Assembly: GCA_964392615.1 (NCBI GenBank)
Contig: CAYMRB010000359.1
Span: forward strand, 1-10,438
Length of the DNA stretch: 10,438 nucleotides
Direction: 5' to 3'
Source of the DNA: CAYMRB01 sp964392615
GTDB taxonomy: Bacteria > Planctomycetota > UBA8108
Shown: positions 7,601-10,438 of the stretch, in pieces
Layout of the letters: every line of letters begins with the position of its first letter
Position numbering within the stretch: position 1 is the first letter of the stretch
Translations under genes and position numbers: made by a program
The notes under the pieces: generated by a model
The model's input: the letters and a program-made list of their open reading frames with translations, nothing else
Told to the model about the DNA's origin: nothing
Database searches by the model: none

Positions 7601-9684
7601 CGATTGCGGTGCGGCCGGTCGCGAAGCCGCGGCGGGACCCGCGCCGCGATGAGCGCAACGTGCTGGTCGGCTACAGCGCGCCGGAGCGCATCGTGGGCAA
7701 CGGGGGGCGCTGGCTGTCCGCGGACGAGCCTCCGTCGTCGGGTTACCGGATCATCGCCGAGAATCGACGGCCGAAGTCCAAGCCGCGCGCCGTGAGCTCG
7801 GTCGCGCCCGGTGAGAAGGTGCGCGTGCGTCTGACGATTCGTGCGCTCGAAAACCTGTCGTACATCGTCATCGAGGATCCGATCCCGGCGGGCTGCGAGG
7901 TCGTGGCCGACTCGGACGATCGCTTCACGGGCACGTTCGAGCGCCGCGAGGTGCGCGACGAGAAGGTCGTGTTCTTCCGTTCGGTGCTGCCGAAGGGCAC
8001 GCACGTGATCACGTACGTGCTGCGGGCCACGTTCCCCGGTAGCTATCGCGCGCTGCCGACGGCGGCGAGCGCGATGTACGAGCCGTCGATCGTCGGTACC
8101 TCGTCCGACGCACCGCTCGAGATCGTCGACCCCGAGAAGGCCCCGGAGCCGCCGCCGCGCGATCTCACTCCCGACGAGAAGCTGTACCGCGCCGAGCGTG
8201 ACTATCTGCGGCTCGCCGGCGCCGACGGCCCGTCGCGGAACCTCGGCGATCTACGCGAGCGCTACCTCGAGCTCCACCGGCTCGGCACGCTCGGGATTCC
8301 GTACTACAACCTCGTCCTCGCGCGAATGGCCTCGATCGATCTCGCCCTCGGTCAGTGGGCGCGAGCGATCGAGGAGATCGAGGAGTTGCACCGACGCCAC
8401 TCCCGGCTCATCGCCGGCAACGGCGACCTCGACATCATCGCGACGGCGTATTCGAAGACCGGCGAGCACGTGCAGTCGATCGCGTACCGGCGCCGGCTGT
8501 TCGATTCGCTCTACCGCCGCGATCGCGAGGTCAGCGAAATGCTGTTCTCGCGCGGTCAGCACCTGCCCGCGCAGACGCGAGGGCTCGAGCTGGCGGCGAG
8601 CTATCCGGACTCGAGCCGCGTCATCGCGGACACGTTCGAGCTGTCGCGACGCTACTCGACGATCGGCGTCGAGCGCACCGTGCACCGACGCAAGAAGGTC
8701 GAGCGTCTGCACAAGGAGGCCGCGGAGAGCCTGAGTCGGTTCATCGGCTACTTCCCGACCAGCTCGTACGCGCCGCAAGCGCAGTATCTGGTCATCACGT
8801 CTCTCGAGAGCATGGGCGAGCCGGAGTATGTCGTCGAGGAGGCCCGCAAGTTCGCGGAGCGCTATCCGGATCACGAGCTGCTCGACGACGCGCTGTGGGA
8901 CGCGTTACAGGCGGAGTTCACGCGCCGGCGCTACGACCGCGTGACAGAGAACGCGGGTGTCCTGTTCACGCAGAAGTTCCGCCGCAGCGACGGCAAGAAG
9001 GTGACGAGCGAGCACGCCGACGGCGCGCGCTACCTGCTGGCGAAGACGCACCACATTCGCGGCAACCTGGCGGAGGCGGTCAAGCTGTACGGGCAGGTGA
9101 AGGCGCGCTTCCCGGACGCCGCGGACGCCCTGGCGCATCTGACCGCTCGTGAGTTGACGGCGCCGAAGGTCGCGTCGATCGCGCTCGAGAAGAAGCCGCA
9201 TCTCGAGGTGAAGTTCAAGAACCTCGCGAAGGCGAAGCTCAAGGTCTACCGCGTCGACTTGCCGCTCCTGTTCGCGGTCCGCAAGGACCTGCGCTCGGTC
9301 AGCTCGATCGATCTGACCGGCATCGATCCGGTCGTCCAGCTCGAGGCCAAGCTCGGCGGCGCGCCGTACGCGGTGCACGAGAAGGCGATCGGCCTGCCGA
9401 CGCGCGACAAGGGCGTCTATCTCGTCGCGGCGCAGGGCGGCGACAAGGAGGCGTCGACGATCGTCATCCGCAGCGATCTCGAGCTCGAGGTGCAGCGCCT
9501 CGGCAACAAGATCCGCGTGCACGTCATGCCGCGCGGCGAGACGGAGGTCAAGGTCTCGGACGGTCGCCGTATCGTCGCGAGGGGCAAGGCGGACGCGCGC
9601 GGCATCTTCGAGGCCGTTGTGGCGCCGGGACGCGCGTCGGTGCTGGCCGAGCGGGACGGGCACTTCGCGTTGTACACGGAGTGA
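1522..9684 (+). CDS. Giant exported alpha-2-macroglobulin-like protein with N- and C-terminal TPR modules
   Basis: A 2720-residue protein. Residues 1-28 form a basic then hydrophobic signal sequence. About 40-575 are TPR-like helical repeats (e.g. A-I-x-A-Y-x-x-L, RYPQHE, GTYPNHE). About 584-750 is an MG1-type beta module. MG2 starts near 797 (TDRPLYRPNQ), and a further MG domain near 893 (EYRKPEF, TYLPGEE). The later MG block covers about 1143-1280, with SPV and LAVVD. A basic, Gly-rich bait-like linker spans about 1292-1450. The A2M domain starts at 1454 (ADTAYW). The thioester domain covers about 1640-1935, with GCVEQ centred on Cys1671 and Gln1674 and a GGWGWW segment at 1722-1727. An MG10-type domain covers about 2090-2205, then a proline-rich linker, a second TPR-like block (about 2213-2545), and a second MG1-type module (2561-2697). 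The family traps proteases: bait cleavage exposes the thioester, which bonds to the attacker. In bacteria the role is envelope protection, inferred here. It is longer than YfhM-type homologues, which are nearer 1650 residues. The ATG at 1522 is supported by the signal sequence; its ribosome binding site is weak (ACGAG at 1507-1511). No pbpC neighbour is seen. Confidence 0.9.
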   Translation: MQRSRPSTPAVPFLRVVLVLIALVAAVACGPGARLAAAEEADDGFLIARDALAGKRYGEAIRLFEVFRSATESADLAAESTLLIARARMLSGEHSRALEGLERFLRDGPAEPWASRARLLLADAFVALRKFADASDIYRVRLEFLRGDEYLAQLTAYYLEIADPAYEGRKVQDPNSVLPKEIVRHDWKSAVEFYVKARSIWLPPQRVGEIEYRIARSRLELGQLNEAIAALRYLLDGEPGPRPGDRPPGLSTALRGEALFHLATALERSGQKPAAIDAYLRLEKELADDPQVPAALERVGGLRRDLAAATSGESARRALFARALEVWDRVIQRYPQHEVAPRVAFAKAAALAQFGDLDASIAAFADFVRRFPAADNAPVAQLRIAELERSRAAFDRAIEAWKTFLGTYPNHEKWSAARQSIVRTMYDKGLHLLRVAKRPEEARAVWNQFLSDNPLDALAPEVYRRFHEMALPEGTIVSAVAPGQPAPDEATREKYVASLAPLRTLFGKYPQSPLAADSRLRVARILHFRLDDLEGAIVEYQALVKALPSTSQARTARQTLADLERKHLVLTTPRAFTTDKGWRLHVETRNIARLRFKAYRLNLEEYFRRKHAVERIENVVVGVVEPTKTWEADVDGYRPFRLLGGERDLELDTGEVGAYILTVQDVPPEGAAIDASSAEGPANLGPPLIATTLLVRSDLAFVTKHATRSSLVWAFNERTGKPYAGARVLLSDANGVFVEGKTDAQGLWRHTRDDGSRRPDLRVLAIAASGGDAAKGAHYAVDRAAARDVSSHGYATKVHIATDRPLYRPNQRVSFRAILRKAIGGRYESSAGEKARVSVRNPLGVVLFEEELTAGEFGTVSGSVELTEEPPLGDYAIVVRYRDLDFTGTFKVEEYRKPEFAVSLGTERGTYLPGEEIVGKISAQYLFGAPVVGADVTYRVFEGPFAFDRGRFEEFRWFFQRREKENRNVQGLRFLAEGKGTTDAEGHMDFRFRPPEGHADRTYTVVIEATDLSRITVSGVGRAIVSREGIYVVARSNRRVVRPGDRATIDLRTVDATAAPIDAEGTLVLLRRTRNEGGVDTEEVVREQPFSTSGGRAETSIVFDKPGDYHVVLRTRDRAGTLCEGGVRLRVAGDAPDLRKEARLIAGKAVYRQGENATFYLNSPVAKRHALLTFEGADVIDYRVLEVGEHAQEIVAAMRGEYAPNVHVAIAIPAAGKLYEASDEVIVLQYLEVDVRASKAVAAPGEEVELEVTTTDQGGAPIAAELSLAVVDQSIFELQPDLTESIKPYFWDQRRQRGVTGGSSYSFRYMGTTQVVESAVLDEYLEREEEAAAASSSDRRGRVRLAAPTAPAKPRSSAANRRGGRALDAKGIAGKKRSLGRKSKRASLGTDKAAADEAGFAAPELALDSLGELSDDDADGVVMDRLSRGAFGGIGGGGGGGAAFVAPKIRRRFADTAYWSPSVVTDASGKGSIKLALPDNLTTWRVTSIGATRGTHFGEGGTSFRTSKDLLVRLQTPRFLTRADRTRVVSPVHNYLDEVAKVKLEIEAKGIRVDGFRIGNVTVPAGEARGVEWEIAPPPASDDALTGGLLTVKALTTRESDAIERLIPILPFGKRHGGGDGGELIDDVVYDWDVPRDLVPGAIALEVDVYAHHSDALLDTVLYLRHFPYGCVEQTVNGFLPALALQSALDRLGVPREDLRAMLADLIPKRIVRLLNLQRPSGGWGWWGRQSASSQTEMTALALMALERCRLAGYRVQADRLELARKKALVLAKAEGNRDRLALVLYALSYSRRAPSGLLESLYRHRENLSPYALALSTLAQKAQGNHGVASELADLIRARTRELAATPPTPPVPRRSRRVPHVMATSLPPRHGSSIETNGWALQALEAVDPGGATNARLAAGLLALRRGIHWGTTKSSAAAVNALAAHFGGKAVVADAVVDVVVNGEPVEELALEPGKGAKRRVTVRVPIDKLVRGERNRIELKRRGRGDLAYAIRHECYTAAEKIEEEGTLLRVARRLESFAEPQPIAVRPVAKPRRDPRRDERNVLVGYSAPERIVGNGGRWLSADEPPSSGYRIIAENRRPKSKPRAVSSVAPGEKVRVRLTIRALENLSYIVIEDPIPAGCEVVADSDDRFTGTFERREVRDEKVVFFRSVLPKGTHVITYVLRATFPGSYRALPTAASAMYEPSIVGTSSDAPLEIVDPEKAPEPPPRDLTPDEKLYRAERDYLRLAGADGPSRNLGDLRERYLELHRLGTLGIPYYNLVLARMASIDLALGQWARAIEEIEELHRRHSRLIAGNGDLDIIATAYSKTGEHVQSIAYRRRLFDSLYRRDREVSEMLFSRGQHLPAQTRGLELAASYPDSSRVIADTFELSRRYSTIGVERTVHRRKKVERLHKEAAESLSRFIGYFPTSSYAPQAQYLVITSLESMGEPEYVVEEARKFAERYPDHELLDDALWDALQAEFTRRRYDRVTENAGVLFTQKFRRSDGKKVTSEHADGARYLLAKTHHIRGNLAEAVKLYGQVKARFPDAADALAHLTARELTAPKVASIALEKKPHLEVKFKNLAKAKLKVYRVDLPLLFAVRKDLRSVSSIDLTGIDPVVQLEAKLGGAPYAVHEKAIGLPTRDKGVYLVAAQGGDKEASTIVIRSDLELEVQRLGNKIRVHVMPRGETEVKVSDGRRIVARGKADARGIFEAVVAPGRASVLAERDGHFALYTE
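3271..3768 (+). repeat. N-terminal copy of a duplicated MG1-type module
   Basis: Residues 584-749 of the macroglobulin follow the first TPR-like block. Shared marks with the C-terminal copy are L-x-V-x-x-x-N-(I/L)-A near the start, K-x-Y-R-(L/V)-(N/D)-L, G-(A/V)-Y-(I/L), L-V-R-S-D-L versus I-V-I-R-S-D-L, and G-K-T-D-A-Q-G-L versus G-K-A-D-A-R-G-I at the end. The order of these marks is the same in both copies, which points to an intragenic duplication followed by strong divergence. Confidence 0.6.
5395..5880 (+). other. Bait-like low-complexity linker of the macroglobulin
   Basis: About 160 residues (roughly 1292-1453) separate the last MG domain from the A2M domain. The stretch contains an acidic and alanine run, a segment rich in Arg and Lys (for example GKKRSLGRKSKR), an acidic patch (SDDDADG), and seven consecutive glycines (1435-1441). 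Its position and lack of fold-like pattern match the exposed bait region of alpha-2-macroglobulins, which target proteases cut. The dense basic residues would suit trypsin-like proteases. That specificity is inference. Confidence 0.6.
6529..6543 (+). other. Thioester motif GCVEQ (Cys1671-Gln1674)
   Basis: The codons read Gly-Cys-Val-Glu-Gln. In the C3/alpha-2-macroglobulin family the Cys and Gln of G-C-x-E-Q form an internal thioester that is attacked after bait cleavage. Both residues are present, so this copy should be able to form the bond. Bacterial homologues that lack the motif are known, so its presence is informative. Confidence 0.9.
9202..9612 (+). repeat. C-terminal copy of a duplicated MG1-type module
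   Basis: Residues 2561-2697 follow the second TPR-like block and match the N-terminal copy at residues 584-749 in motif order and spacing, for example N-L-A-K and K-V-Y-R-V-D-L at the start, I-V-I-R-S-D-L in the middle and G-K-A-D-A-R-G-I at the end. It is shorter than the first copy because the middle linker is reduced. The protein therefore begins and ends with the same TPR plus beta module order. Confidence 0.6.
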
Positions 9685-9685
9685 G

Positions 9686-9708
9686 GCACGGTGGGGGTGT
9701 GAGCGTGC
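9686..9708. terminator. Weak hairpin in the convergent intergenic gap
   Basis: gcacg (9686-9690) and cgtgc (9704-9708) are a five-base inverted repeat around a 13-base loop, between the two convergent stop codons. No T-run follows on either strand. It could act as a weak bidirectional end signal, but the stem is short and chance is a fair alternative. Confidence 0.2.
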
Positions 9709-9720
9709 GGTAGGCGCCGC

Positions 9721-10438
9721 TCACATTCCCGCCGGACACTCCAGTCCGTCCGCCGTCGGATCCGCCCCGAGGTTCGGGTAGGGCGCCGGAATCTCGCGTC
9801 CACCGCGGAACAGGAACTCGAGCACGACCACCGAGTCGGTGATCGCGAGGGCACCGTCGTCGTCTGCGTCGCGCGCGTCCTCGCACGCTCCTGCGGTCGC
9901 GCCCGAGAACAGGACGAGAAGCATGTGCACGGCGTCCGACACGTCGACGGTCCGGTCGCCGTTCGAGTCGCCGCGGACGAAGAGGCCTTCGCCGCTGCCG
10001 TCGCACGTTTGGCGTTCGAACGGCCCGAGGTCGACGAATGTCACGTCGCCGCCACCCGTGTCGACCACGCACGGCAGGTCGATGCGCGGCCTGCCGTCGC
10101 GATCGATGACGAACGCCGCGACGAGCTCCTCGCCGGTCGCGTCGGGGTGAGCCAGCGGTCCACCGAAGCCCGCGTCGAATGCCGGTGAGCCCGGAAGCAG
10201 CGTGAAGTCGCGCTCATCGGGCGCGGCGAACAGCGGATCGAGGTCGAGGTTGCCGGTACCAGGCCAGCCCCCTTCGATGATCGAGTACTGCACGTCCGCC
10301 GTCGCCTGCCCCTCGATCGTCTGACAGTACCGCGGCCACCAGGCGCCGTGCAGCAGCAGATTCTGCGGCTCTCCGGTGTCACGGTGGCGGTTGTTCCACA
10401 CGATGTTGTTATAGAGCGTCGCGTGGGGTGTCTCTTCG
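9721..10438 (-). CDS. Secreted beta-helix protein with C-terminal dockerin-like domain (5' end missing)
   Basis: The frame is open to the window edge, so the true start lies upstream; the GTG at 10401 is not taken as the start because coding-like residues precede it (A-T-L-Y-N-N-I). About 238 residues are visible. The first half looks like the end of a right-handed parallel beta-helix: Y-N-N-I-V-W-N-N, then Y-S-I-I-E-G-G-W-P-G-T-G-N, D-P-L-F, and L-L-P-G-S-P-A-F-D-A-G. A strand-rich connector follows. The last part holds two dockerin-like calcium loops (D-S-N-G-D-R-T-V-D-V-S-D and D-A-D-D-D-G-A-L-A-I-T-D), each followed by a hydrophobic helix (LLVLF, LEFLF), then a proline-rich end with conserved-looking cysteines. 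This C-terminal type is common in large secreted proteins of Planctomycetota. Its role (surface attachment, or polysaccharide or adhesin binding) is inferred. It converges with the macroglobulin gene, with 36 bases between the stop codons. Confidence 0.85.
   Translation of the reverse strand, partial: EETPHATLYNNIVWNNRHRDTGEPQNLLLHGAWWPRYCQTIEGQATADVQYSIIEGGWPGTGNLDLDPLFAAPDERDFTLLPGSPAFDAGFGGPLAHPDATGEELVAAFVIDRDGRPRIDLPCVVDTGGGDVTFVDLGPFERQTCDGSGEGLFVRGDSNGDRTVDVSDAVHMLLVLFSGATAGACEDARDADDDGALAITDSVVVLEFLFRGGREIPAPYPNLGADPTADGLECPAGM
9835..9969 (-). other. Paired EF-hand-like calcium loops (dockerin type I-like)
   Basis: The first loop (9934-9969) has D, N, D, T, D and D at loop positions 1, 3, 5, 7, 9 and 12. 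The second (9835-9870) has D, D and D at positions 1, 3 and 5 and D at 12, with Ala at 7 and 9. The duplicated loop-helix arrangement is that of dockerin-type modules. No cohesin partner is visible in the window. Confidence 0.75.

Noticed and set aside
5437..8004. Two further long minus-strand frames (5437-6936 and 6967-8004)
   Set aside because: They lie in the same codon-aligned antisense frame, opposite the A2M, thioester and MG10 domains, which are clearly coded on the plus strand. Composition is typical of antisense shadows.
1..10438. CRISPR array, insertion sequence, tRNA or rRNA gene
   Set aside because: No regularly spaced direct repeats, transposase motifs, terminal inverted repeats, or tRNA/rRNA-like segments were seen in the reading of either strand.

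Overview
The window comes from a GC-rich bacterial genome, roughly two-thirds G+C by eye, with strongly GC-ending codons. It holds three genes: two complete plus-strand genes and the 3' part of a minus-strand gene. The minus-strand protein ends in a double calcium-loop, dockerin-like tail after a parallel beta-helix. With the very large alpha-2-macroglobulin and the site-2 protease carrying a short rhomboid-type tail, this suggests an uncultured Planctomycetota or a similar environmental phylum. That placement is inference; there is no rRNA or other phylogenetic marker here.

Layout. Bases 1-188 hold a degenerate GG-NNN-C hexamer repeat and a Shine-Dalgarno sequence but no recognisable gene. 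Bases 189-1304 encode a membrane site-2 (M50) metalloprotease. Bases 1305-1521 are intergenic, with a triple 8-base repeat and a nested inverted repeat that could form a structured leader. Bases 1522-9684 encode a 2720-residue exported alpha-2-macroglobulin-like protein. Its order is signal sequence, TPR-like helical repeats, MG1/MG2-type beta domains, further MG domains, a basic and glycine-rich bait-like linker, the A2M domain, a thioester domain with an intact GCVEQ motif, an MG10-type domain, a second TPR-like block, and a second copy of the MG1-type module. Bases 9685-9720 are a 36-base convergent gap. Bases 9721-10438 (minus strand) are the C-terminal part of a secreted beta-helix plus dockerin-like protein whose start lies outside the window.

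How they fit together. All three products are membrane or envelope/exported proteins, but nothing shows that they act in one pathway. The macroglobulin is the main item. Its bait-like region and thioester suggest protease trapping at the cell surface or in the periplasm, as proposed for bacterial macroglobulins such as E. coli YfhM. Its TPR plus MG1-type modules, repeated at both ends, are the most unusual feature of the window. The penicillin-binding protein 1C gene that often neighbours bacterial macroglobulins is not in this window. Very long antisense reading frames opposite this gene are codon-bias artefacts.
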